A program made the position numbers and the translations under genes. A model generated the notes under the pieces. The model was not told the DNA's origin. It saw nothing but the letters and a program-made list of their open reading frames with translations, and made no database searches. A DNA stretch of 5,015 nt from Acidobacterium sp. Its GTDB lineage: Bacteria; Acidobacteriota; Terriglobia; Terriglobales; Acidobacteriaceae. Shown piece by piece: positions 1 through 5,015 of this stretch (its first letter is position 1; every line of letters begins with the position of its first letter). Where the stretch lies: contig PMAM01000100.1 of the NCBI GenBank assembly GCA_003152595.1, positions 1 to 5,015 of the forward strand, in the 5' to 3' direction.

Positions 1-709
1 CGAGGGAGTAGAGGGTGGCGAGTTCGGCCTGATGCTGGAGGACCTTGCCGACCTGAGCGCCTACGATTTCGACGCTGCGGACGGAGAAGCCGGAGAGCCA
101 GGCATTCTGCTGGAGAGCCGTGAAGACGGCGGGATCGACGACGCCATGCAGATTGTCGACGGAGTCGATGATGCCGCTGTGCTCGTTATCGCGGAAATGG
201 ACGATGGCGTTGGCCTGAGCCTCATAGCGGGTCTGCGCGTCGGCGGTGTTGCCCAGGTGTTCGGGATCGTTCTGCTGGAGCCAGGACTCTAGGGCTGAAC
301 CGCTGACGTTATCGAGGTCGAGCTTGCCCTGGTTCTGCGCGGCGCCGGTGGAGTAGTTCTGGGTGAGGGTGCTGACGAGGGTGGCACGGCCCTGATCGAG
401 GGCGGACTCGTTGGTCTCGCTGCGGGAGAGAGTGACGAGAACTTCGTTGTTGGCGGCGGGTCCGTAGGGCTGCTGAATGCGGGCGTCGTGGAGTCCGGCC
501 TTATCGATCGCGGAGCGGATATGGTCGGCGTCGGGCTGGGCGGCGAACTTAACGCGGACGACGGTGCCGCCGCGGAAGTCGACGTCGAGCGGGAGATGGT
601 GCCAGAAGAAGATGGAGAGCAGGCCCGCGGTGCTGAAGATGAGAGAGAAGCCGAGGAAATACCACTTCTTCCCCAGCCAGTCGATTTTTGGATCATGAAA
701 CAGTTCCAC
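1..709 (-). CDS. secF: Protein translocase subunit SecF, 5' part (partial)
   Basis: SecF is an inner-membrane RND-type protein that works with SecD to complete export of proteins through SecYEG, using the proton gradient. The visible 236 codons read VELFHDPKIDWLGKKWYF..., with transmembrane segment 1 at about residues 16-36, the SecF signature LDVDFRGGT at 41-49, a long periplasmic domain, and the motif VEIVGAQVG at 213-221, which precedes transmembrane segment 2. The remaining membrane segments lie beyond the left edge. The start is GTG at 709-707: it is in frame with the homologous N-terminus and is preceded by AAGGCGGA, which overlaps the secD stop. The ATG at 696 is out of frame. The gap to secD is 13 bases, so the genes are co-transcribed. 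The stretch between the FRGGT and VGA motifs is about 170 residues, roughly twice that of E. coli SecF. The usual VGP is VGA here. Identity is secure; the exact start is likely. Confidence 0.93.
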   Translation of the reverse strand, partial: MELFHDPKIDWLGKKWYFLGFSLIFSTAGLLSIFFWHHLPLDVDFRGGTVVRVKFAAQPDADHIRSAIDKAGLHDARIQQPYGPAANNEVLVTLSRSETNESALDQGRATLVSTLTQNYSTGAAQNQGKLDLDNVSGSALESWLQQNDPEHLGNTADAQTRYEAQANAIVHFRDNEHSGIIDSVDNLHGVVDPAVFTALQQNAWLSGFSVRSVEIVGAQVGKVLQHQAELATLYSL

Positions 710-722
710 GAAGATTCCGCCT

Positions 723-2342
723 TCAGATAGAGATCGGTTCGCCGTGCAGTTTGCGGCTGAGATGGGCGTCGAAGATGACGCGGGAGACGAAGACCGCCGT
801 AAACAGATTGGCGAGCAGACCGAAGGTAAGAGTGATGGCAAAGCCCTTGACGGGGCCGGTGCCGAAGATGAAGAGGATGGCCGCGGAGACGATGGTGGTG
901 ACGTGGGTGTCGACGATGGTGGTCCAGGCGTGGCCAAAGCCCTGGTCGACCGCCGCGGAAGGCGACTTGCCGGCGCGCAGCTCTTCACGGATGCGCTCAA
1001 AGATGAGGACGTTGGAGTCGACACCCATACCGATGGTGAGGATGACGCCGGCGATGCCTGGCAGCGTGAGGGTTGCGCCGGAGAAGCCCATGAACCCGAG
1101 AAGGATGACGAGGTTCAGGAAGAGCGCGAGGTCGGCGTTGATGCCGGCGCCCTTGTAGTAGATGAGCATGAAGACCATGACGGCCAGCATGCCGACAATC
1201 GAAGCAACGACACCCTGATGGATGGAGTCAGCACCGAGGGAGGGACCGACGGTGGTCTCCTGCATGAAATCGATGGAAGCGGGCAGGGCGCCGGTGCGGA
1301 GGAGCATGGAGAGGTCCTTGACGCGCTGCTCGCTGATGCCGCCGCCGGAGATGTTGCCCTGGTCGCCAATCTGGCCCTTGATGACAGCGACTTCCTGGAC
1401 GCGGTTATCAAGGACGATGGCCATGTACTTGCCGATGTTGGCCCCGGTCCAGGCGGAGAATTTGGAGCCGGCGGCGCTGGTGAGGAAGAAGTCGACTTCG
1501 GGCTCGCCGGTGTTGGGATTGTGGCCGGGCTGGGCGTCGCGAATGTCGGTGCCGCCCCAGATTGGAATCTTCTTCAGTTCATACCATTCGGTGGAGCTGC
1601 CTTCGGTGGCTGCTCCGGGCACACTCTGGATGAGTTCGGCGTCGGGCGGGAGAGAGGCGCCGATGGCCTGCGTCGCCGACTGCTGATCGGGCCAGGGACC
1701 GCCGATGACTTCGTGGGCTTCGAGGCGGGCGGTGGACTGGATGACGTCCTTGACGCGGCCGAGGTCGTCGACGCCGGGGAGCTCGACGAGAATCTGATAG
1801 CTGCCGAGCTGGTAGGGCTCGATGATGGGCTCGCTGACGCCGAGGGTGTTGGTGCGGCTCTGGATGACCTCGATGGCCTGATCGAGCGCGCGCTGTTTGG
1901 CCTCGGATTCGACGGTGGGCTTCATGGTCAGCGTCCAGCTGTTGCCCACACCGGGGGCGATGTCGAAACGGCTGCTGTAGCTGGAATCAAGGATGGAGCG
2001 AACGTCGCTGGCGTGGTTGGCGGGAACGCTGGAGACCTCGAGGAAGTCGGCCCGTTTGGGATCCGGTTTGGAAACCGTAACGCCGGTGATGCCGTTCTTC
2101 TGCAGGTCGCTCTGGATGCTGGCGACGTCGGTATCGGTCTCGGCGCTGATGGCTTCATCGACCTTGACCTGGAGGATGAGGTGCATGCCGCCTTTGAGGT
2201 CGAGGCCGAGGTGGATGTTCTGCAGGATGGCCTGCTTCATAGCCGAGCCGGAAAGGCCATGGGGCACACGAAAGATGCCGAAGACGAAGACGACCAGGAC
2301 AGCAATGATGATGAGGAGTCTGGTCTTGATGTTGGTTTTCAT
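723..2342 (-). CDS. secD: Protein translocase subunit SecD
   Basis: SecD pairs with SecF in the inner membrane; its large periplasmic domain pulls on substrates emerging from SecYEG. The 539-residue protein has transmembrane segment 1 at about 7-25 and the signature LGLDLKGGMHL at 45-55. The periplasmic P1 region includes R-T-N-T-L-G-V-S-E-P (163-172) and LVELPGV (185-191), followed by a second block with LDNRVQEVAVIKGQI (311-325) and LLRTGALPA (347-355). A five-helix membrane bundle occupies about 375-523. The helix 4 motif GMGVDSNVLIFERIREEL (438-455) carries the membrane aspartate D442 expected in the proton path. Length and domain order are complete and normal for bacterial SecD. The ATG start follows AAAGAGA, which overlaps the yajC stop; the intergenic gap is 9 bases. 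It is the middle gene of yajC-secD-secF. Confidence 0.97.
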   Translation of the reverse strand: MKTNIKTRLLIIIAVLVVFVFGIFRVPHGLSGSAMKQAILQNIHLGLDLKGGMHLILQVKVDEAISAETDTDVASIQSDLQKNGITGVTVSKPDPKRADFLEVSSVPANHASDVRSILDSSYSSRFDIAPGVGNSWTLTMKPTVESEAKQRALDQAIEVIQSRTNTLGVSEPIIEPYQLGSYQILVELPGVDDLGRVKDVIQSTARLEAHEVIGGPWPDQQSATQAIGASLPPDAELIQSVPGAATEGSSTEWYELKKIPIWGGTDIRDAQPGHNPNTGEPEVDFFLTSAAGSKFSAWTGANIGKYMAIVLDNRVQEVAVIKGQIGDQGNISGGGISEQRVKDLSMLLRTGALPASIDFMQETTVGPSLGADSIHQGVVASIVGMLAVMVFMLIYYKGAGINADLALFLNLVILLGFMGFSGATLTLPGIAGVILTIGMGVDSNVLIFERIREELRAGKSPSAAVDQGFGHAWTTIVDTHVTTIVSAAILFIFGTGPVKGFAITLTFGLLANLFTAVFVSRVIFDAHLSRKLHGEPISI

Positions 2343-2351
2343 GGGTTCTCT

Positions 2352-2660
2352 TTACTTAGAGTCGTCCTGAGTCACGGAGGCGATAGCGCTCTTGACCACT
2401 TCAATGCGGAGGTTGTCAGGAGGAATGCGGAGCTGGACGGAGTCGTCCTTGATGGAGGTGATGACGCCGCGCATGCCACCGGTGGTGGTGACGCGATCGC
2501 CGGTTTTGAGCTTGCCGAGCATATCCTGCCAGGTGCGCTGCTTTTTCTGCTGAGGACGGATGAGCAGGAAGTAGAAGACGACGATGATGAGCAGGAATGG
2601 AAGCATCCCTGCGACACCGGTCGGCAGGGCAAAGGGAGCCAGAGAAGCGATGAAGGTCAA
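2352..2660 (-). CDS. yajC: Sec translocon accessory protein YajC (TTG start)
   Basis: YajC is a small single-span inner-membrane protein that associates with SecDF. From the TTG at 2660-2658 the product is 102 residues, close to the family's usual 90-110. A hydrophobic membrane span of about residues 15-35 ends in the family hallmark FYFLLIRPQQKKQ. A small SH3-like cytoplasmic domain follows, with LKTGDRVTTTGGMRGVITSI, and the protein ends at TAA. I chose TTG because AGAAGGA sits 7 bases upstream and no ATG lies between it and the membrane span. The frame stays open to a GTG at 2816, but those 52 extra residues are not hydrophobic, contain no family motif and have no good ribosome binding site. 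It is first in the operon with secD and secF. Confidence 0.9.
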   Translation of the reverse strand: MTFIASLAPFALPTGVAGMLPFLLIIVVFYFLLIRPQQKKQRTWQDMLGKLKTGDRVTTTGGMRGVITSIKDDSVQLRIPPDNLRIEVVKSAIASVTQDDSK

Positions 2661-2666
2661 CGCGCA

Positions 2667-2696
2667 GTCCTTCTGGCCGGACGGAAAAAAGCCGTC
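2667..2696 (-). promoter_or_regulatory. Two overlapping short hairpins in the yajC leader
   Basis: Read on the minus strand, GACGG (2696-2692), a T-rich loop and CCGTC (2684-2680) form a 5-bp stem. GTCC (2682-2679) can instead pair with GGAC (2670-2667), inside the yajC ribosome binding site. The two pairings share bases 2682-2680, so they exclude each other. The pairing is seen in the sequence; a regulatory role is inference, and stems this short can arise by chance. The run of T is in the loop rather than after the stem, so this is not a standard terminator. Confidence 0.3.
2668..2674 (-). promoter_or_regulatory. Ribosome binding site deciding the yajC TTG start
   Basis: On the minus strand AGAAGGA lies 7 bases before TTG at 2660-2658. 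It is the only good Shine-Dalgarno match near the YajC membrane span. Its GGAC (2670-2667) can pair with an upstream GTCC (2682-2679), which would partly hide it. Confidence 0.65.
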
Positions 2697-2845
2697 TGCG
2701 GCGCAATACGGAATCAATTTCCACGGAAGGGCTCGCAGGAGCGCGTGGTTTTCGAGGTCACGACCGCGTCCGGGAGCTGGATACCTGGAAAAGGCCCCTG
2801 GCAAGAGCGCACACACGTCCGTCCCTGCTGGAGAGCCTGATTCAT

Positions 2846-2874
2846 AGAATCGCGTACAGGCGGGGGAGTGTCAA
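2846..2874 (-). promoter_or_regulatory. Candidate sigma-70-type promoter for yajC-secD-secF
   Basis: On the minus strand there is a perfect -35 box TTGACA (2874-2869), a 17-base spacer, and GATTCT (2851-2846) as a -10 box. The -10 box matches TATAAT at only three positions but includes the important second A and final T. Transcription would start near 2839, giving a leader of about 180 nt before the yajC TTG. No other equally good promoter is seen upstream of yajC. Confidence 0.5.
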
Positions 2875-3020
2875 GGAACAGGCCCAGCGAGTACCGGATT
2901 GTGCCACAGCAAGATGGAGCCGAAACGCAGAGGGCCGTGTTCGCCGGAGCGCGGGAATTCAGGCCCGGACGATGCACATAGCGGGTGGGAATTGACGAGC
3001 GAGTGGGAGTCTATCTATTC

Positions 3021-3047
3021 GGTGGCACTAAGGTATAATGGTGTCAC
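3021..3047 (+). promoter_or_regulatory. Toxin-antitoxin promoter with flanking GGTGNCAC operator pair
   Basis: A perfect -10 box TATAAT (3034-3039) lies 20 bases before the antitoxin start. No good -35 box sits 16-18 bases upstream of it. The -10 box is flanked by two direct copies of GGTGNCAC (3021-3028 and 3040-3047), 19 bases centre to centre. Each contains the palindrome GTG-N-CAC. Antitoxins of the AbrB/MazE fold commonly bind palindromes over their own promoter as dimers, so this is a likely autoregulatory operator. The repeats are seen directly; binding is inferred. Confidence 0.55.
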
Positions 3048-3054
3048 AGGAGGG
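3048..3054 (+). promoter_or_regulatory. Strong ribosome binding site of the antitoxin gene
   Basis: AGGAGGG lies 5 bases before ATG at 3060, a near-perfect Shine-Dalgarno sequence. With transcription starting around 3046, the leader would be very short, so the operator copy at 3040-3047 also abuts the ribosome binding site. Confidence 0.7.
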
Positions 3055-3059
3055 CTGCG

Positions 3060-3311
3060 ATGGAACAGGCGGTTCGGGTGCGGGTCAGTGAAAAAGGCAG
3101 GCTGGTGATCCCGGCGCAGTTCCGGGAGGCGATGGGGATCGAGCCTGGGGATGTTGTGGAGATGAGGCTGGAGGAGAACGAGCTGCGGGTTGCAACCCGA
3201 GCGCAGCGACTGCGGGAAGTTCGGCGGAGGATGAAAAATATCCTGGGACCGGGAAGAAGCCTGGCGGAGGAGCTGATCGCGGAAAGGCGCGAGGCCGCCG
3301 GGGATGAGTAG
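3060..3311 (+). CDS. AbrB/MazE-fold antitoxin (VapB-type)
   Basis: This 83-residue protein is the likely DNA-binding antitoxin of a type II toxin-antitoxin pair. It would neutralise the downstream PIN ribonuclease and repress its own promoter. Residues 6-47 form a SpoVT/AbrB swapped-hairpin domain, with the diagnostic run VSEKGRLVIPAQFREAMGI (9-27) followed by EPGDVVEMRLEENELRV. A basic helical linker (48-60, rich in Arg) leads to a C-terminal GRSLAEELIAERREAAGDE (65-83), which matches the toxin-binding tail common in VapB proteins. The start is fixed by AGGAGGG 5 bases upstream. The gene ends at TAG 3309-3311, overlapping the toxin start by 8 bases, as in translationally coupled pairs. Base composition is not visibly different from its neighbours. 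Fold and pairing are confident; the exact subfamily name is less so. Confidence 0.9.
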   Translation: MEQAVRVRVSEKGRLVIPAQFREAMGIEPGDVVEMRLEENELRVATRAQRLREVRRRMKNILGPGRSLAEELIAERREAAGDE

Positions 3312-3690
3312 GATCGTGCTTGATGCTTCGGCAGTTCTGGCTTTCCTGAATGAGGAACCTGGAGCGGACAAGCTGACGGACGCATTACTGAGCGAGGCCA
3401 GCGTGAGCACAGTGAACCTGACCGAAGCCGCCAGCAAGCTGATTCAGGCGGGCGACGAACCGGATGCTGTATGGCGGGACCTGGATTTTTTCTTCCCGTC
3501 GGCCGAATGGTTTAGCGTCGAGCAGGCGCAAATCGCGGCGAAACTTGTGCAGCAAACCCGGGCGCTGGGCCTGTCTCTGGGCGACCGGGCGTGTCTGGCG
3601 CTGGGAATCGCGCTGAAGGCGCCAGTGTGGACGACGGACCGAAGCTGGAAAAAGCTGAGCGTGGGTGTGCCGATCCATCTGATGCGCTGA
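3304..3690 (+). CDS. PIN-domain ribonuclease toxin (VapC-like)
   Basis: This 128-residue protein is a PIN-domain nuclease, the toxin partner of the overlapping antitoxin. VapC proteins cut tRNA or rRNA with Mg2+ when freed from the antitoxin; the target here cannot be read from sequence. The acidic residues expected in the active site are present: D7 in IVLDASAVLAFL, E41 in VSTVNLTEAASKL, D94 in LSLGDRACLALG, and D112 in VWTTDRSW. The length is typical (120-140). ATG at 3304 lies inside the antitoxin's last codons, so translation is probably coupled. The protein looks intact with no missing catalytic residue, so the module is likely functional. The family assignment is secure; the biological role (stress, plasmid-like maintenance or none) is unknown. 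Confidence 0.92.
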   Translation: MSRIVLDASAVLAFLNEEPGADKLTDALLSEASVSTVNLTEAASKLIQAGDEPDAVWRDLDFFFPSAEWFSVEQAQIAAKLVQQTRALGLSLGDRACLALGIALKAPVWTTDRSWKKLSVGVPIHLMR

Positions 3691-3787
3691 CAGCGGGAAT
3701 CTGGCCCCTGCTTTCCACACTGCCTGGTGTCGTGGCGAGCCTACACTGGAGCATTCGCGAAGGGTTCGAACCAGAAAGGGGAAGAGG
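3691..3787 (+). promoter_or_regulatory. tdk upstream region with palindrome and weak promoter
   Basis: The 97 bases between the toxin and tdk contain a perfect 10-bp palindrome GGTTCGAACC (3763-3772), just ahead of the ribosome binding site AAGGGGA (3776-3782, 5 bases before ATG). TACACT (3742-3747) could serve as a -10 box, but no good -35 box accompanies it. A bulged inverted repeat CCACAC/GTGTCGTGG spans about 3715-3735 without a T-run, so no terminator is evident after the toxin gene. tdk may have its own promoter here or be read through from the toxin-antitoxin pair. Confidence 0.3.
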
Positions 3788-4447
3788 ATGGCAAGCGCGG
3801 GACTGATTGCGCATGCGGCCGTACATCCGGAGCGGATCGAGGTGATTACCGGGCCGATGTTCTCGGGGAAATCCGAAGAGCTGATCCGGCGGCTGAAGCG
3901 GGCGCAGATCGCCAGGCGGCGGGTGGCGTGTTTTAAGCCCGATCTCGACGTGCGCTACCACCGCAACGCGATCGCGTCGCACAGCGCCCAGACGCTGGAG
4001 GCGGTGACGGTGGCGAATGTGGAGGAGCTGAAGGCAGTGCTGATGCCGACGATTGAGAAGGTTGAGGTGGTCGGGATCGATGAGGCGCAGTTTTTCAATG
4101 GGTCGCTGGTGAGTCTTGCCAATGAACTGGTTGGGCTGGGGCGACGGGTGATTCTGGCAGGCCTGGATACGACGTTCGCGGGGGAGCCGTTTGCACCGAT
4201 CCCGGATCTGATGGCGATTGCCGATGAGGTGACGAAGCTGTCGGCTGTGTGCATGCAATGCGGCGCGACCGCGGTGCATACGCAGCGGCTGGGGAGCGAT
4301 CAGTCTCTGGTGCTGGTGGGCGCGGCTGGGGTTTACGAGGCGCGCTGCCGGGCATGTTTTCAGCCTTGGGTGGATGAGCACGCGGCGGAACAGCTGGAGC
4401 TGCCGGTGGGCGCCCGGGCGGAGGAGCCGAGCGCCACGAAGGCCTGA
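3788..4447 (+). CDS. tdk: Thymidine kinase, type II (zinc-binding)
   Basis: This cytoplasmic enzyme phosphorylates thymidine to dTMP with ATP in pyrimidine salvage. The 219-residue product has the P-loop GPMFSGKS (22-29), the catalytic-base motif GIDEAQFF (96-103, base E99) and the AGLDTTFAGEPF stretch (124-135). The zinc-binding half of the lasso domain has C155 and C158 (VCMQCG) and C187 and C190 (CRAC). Y183 in GVYEARCR sits where the family contacts thymidine. All key residues are present. ATG at 3788 is supported by AAGGGGA 5 bases upstream and by the position of the P-loop. About 28 residues after the last cysteine form a tail rich in Ala, Glu and Pro, longer than in minimal family members and probably disordered. 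It converges with the cytochrome gene 12 bases away. Confidence 0.96.
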   Translation: MASAGLIAHAAVHPERIEVITGPMFSGKSEELIRRLKRAQIARRRVACFKPDLDVRYHRNAIASHSAQTLEAVTVANVEELKAVLMPTIEKVEVVGIDEAQFFNGSLVSLANELVGLGRRVILAGLDTTFAGEPFAPIPDLMAIADEVTKLSAVCMQCGATAVHTQRLGSDQSLVLVGAAGVYEARCRACFQPWVDEHAAEQLELPVGARAEEPSATKA

Positions 4448-4459
4448 GGAGGAGACGAT

Positions 4460-4924
4460 CTACTGCGGAGGCTGCGCGGAGGCGGTGGCCGCCGAATTGG
4501 CCATTTTGCGGATGTAGATGACGAGGTTCCAGATCTGGTCCGGCTTGGCGCGATCGCCTTCCGAGGGCATCTGGCCTTTGCCTTTCTCGATGATGTAGTA
4601 GATCTCGCCGTCGCTCATCGACTTGAGCGCCAATGGATCGCGATAGTCGCGCAGCTGCAGCTTTTGATCGGCGGCGACGTCGCCCTTGCCGTTTCCATTG
4701 TCGCCGTGACACATGGCGCAGTCCCAGCCGTATTGCTTTTTGGCATAGGCCTGGGATTCGGCAGTGGGCTTGACCGGATTGACTTTGCTGACGTAGTCGG
4801 GGGGAACGTTGAATTGGTTCGAGGTTGTGGCCGGCGGTGTCGCAGGAGCAGCGGGGGTCTCCTGGCAGAGCGCCGATACACCCAGAAACGCGAGAGCCGA
4901 GGCAATCAGAAAGGGCTTCAACAC
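4460..4924 (-). CDS. Secreted single-haem cytochrome c
   Basis: This is a small class I-like c-type cytochrome, likely an electron carrier outside the inner membrane. Counted from GTG at 4924, the 154-residue precursor has a signal peptide (basic K3, hydrophobic 5-17) that probably ends near VSA (16-18). A Pro/Ala/Thr-rich linker follows (about 22-36), then the haem site CAMCH (C69, C72, H73). The probable axial ligand is M119 in GKGQMPSEGD, and the closing helix is IWNLVIYIRKMA (131-142). There is no clear lipobox, so it is probably soluble rather than a lipoprotein. AGGAGG (4935-4930) lies 5 bases before GTG 4924 and 8 before TTG 4921, so either may be used. The longer in-frame start at 4966 would put charged and polar residues ahead of the signal peptide and is disfavoured. 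The redox partner cannot be told from this window. Confidence 0.9.
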   Translation of the reverse strand: MLKPFLIASALAFLGVSALCQETPAAPATPPATTSNQFNVPPDYVSKVNPVKPTAESQAYAKKQYGWDCAMCHGDNGNGKGDVAADQKLQLRDYRDPLALKSMSDGEIYYIIEKGKGQMPSEGDRAKPDQIWNLVIYIRKMANSAATASAQPPQ

Positions 4925-4929
4925 AACAG

Positions 4930-4935
4930 CCTCCT
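4930..4935 (-). promoter_or_regulatory. Ribosome binding site deciding the cytochrome start
   Basis: AGGAGG on the minus strand sits 5 bases from GTG (4924-4922) and 8 bases from the adjacent TTG (4921-4919). This places the true N-terminus right at the signal peptide and excludes the upstream start at 4966. Confidence 0.7.
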
Positions 4936-5015
4936 GAACCAGATCTAAGGGAAGTCCCGGCATCACTTTACGCCCCCGTGGTCCGAAATGGGACAGGTTT
5001 TTTGCTGTGGAGGGG

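Larger units (their letters stand above)
2661..3059. other. Divergent intergenic region without a gene
   Basis: About 400 bases separate yajC (minus) from the antitoxin gene (plus). The left half holds the leader and promoter of the Sec operon; the right end holds the toxin-antitoxin promoter and operator. Between about 2880 and 3010 I see no convincing gene, tRNA or structured RNA. Open frames here lack ribosome binding sites and recognisable protein features. Confidence 0.6.

Noticed and set aside
32..730. Several short open frames on both strands within 32-730
   Set aside because: All are out of frame with, or antisense to, the clear SecF coding sequence.
744..2840. A 698-codon open frame on the plus strand opposite secD and yajC
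   Set aside because: It is antisense to two certain genes. Its product is dominated by Asp, Gly, Glu and Ala with no family motif, as expected from the complement of GC-rich codons, and it has no ribosome binding site worth naming.
2901..2907. A third GTG-N-CAC copy (GTGCCAC) upstream of the toxin-antitoxin promoter
   Set aside because: It lies more than 110 bases from the other two and lacks the leading GG. The same 7-base pattern also occurs inside secF and the cytochrome gene, so it is not distinctive alone.
2992..2997. TTGACG as the -35 box of the toxin-antitoxin promoter
   Set aside because: It is 36 bases from TATAAT, about twice the workable spacing.
3763..3772. GGTTCGAACC resembles a tRNA T-loop
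   Set aside because: The flanking bases do not form a 5-bp T stem, and no acceptor, D or anticodon arm can be built upstream.
3512..4381. A 289-codon open frame on the minus strand opposite the toxin and tdk
   Set aside because: The product is rich in Arg, Pro and His with no domain, and it lies fully antisense to two genes with clear catalytic motifs.
4985..5015. ACAG/CTGT around a run of six T near the right edge as a terminator
   Set aside because: The stem is only 4 bp and the T-run is inside the loop, not after the stem. No gene end is visible beside it.

Overview
The window is GC-rich, densely coding bacterial chromosome. The best guess for the source is an acidobacterium (Acidobacteriota, Terriglobia-like). 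This rests on the style of the SecF N-terminus (starting VELFHDPKIDWLGKKWYF), the separate yajC-secD-secF order, and a small single-haem cytochrome with a VPPDYVSKVNPVKPTA-type mature N-terminus. It is recognition from memory, not a search result. No phage, insertion sequence, CRISPR or RNA gene is visible.

Layout. Positions 1-2660 (minus strand) hold a Sec accessory operon read right to left: yajC (TTG start, 2660-2352), secD (2342-723) and the 5' part of secF (GTG start at 709, running off the left edge). Gaps of 9 and 13 bases imply one transcript. A TTGACA-type promoter lies near 2846-2874, leaving a leader of about 180 nt with two competing short hairpins over the yajC ribosome binding site. 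Positions 2661-3059 hold no gene: they carry this promoter and leader on the minus strand, and on the plus strand a second promoter for a toxin-antitoxin pair. That pair (3060-3690, plus) is an AbrB/MazE-fold antitoxin overlapping a PIN-domain (VapC-type) toxin by 8 bases. Its TATAAT box lies between two copies of GGTGNCAC, a plausible autoregulatory operator. After 97 bases comes tdk, a type II zinc-binding thymidine kinase (3788-4447, plus). It converges with a secreted single-haem cytochrome c (4924-4460, minus) across only 12 bases. The right edge (4936-5015) is the cytochrome's upstream region.

How the genes fit together. YajC-SecD-SecF is the membrane module that helps SecYEG finish export of proteins, including ones such as the cytochrome. 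The VapBC-like pair is a self-contained regulatory or stress module between housekeeping genes. Tdk salvages thymidine to dTMP. Apart from the Sec genes and the toxin-antitoxin pair, the neighbours look functionally unrelated.

I see no strong case for an undescribed system. The points most worth a second look are the operator pair around the toxin-antitoxin promoter, the yajC leader with its TTG start, and the enlarged periplasmic region of SecF.
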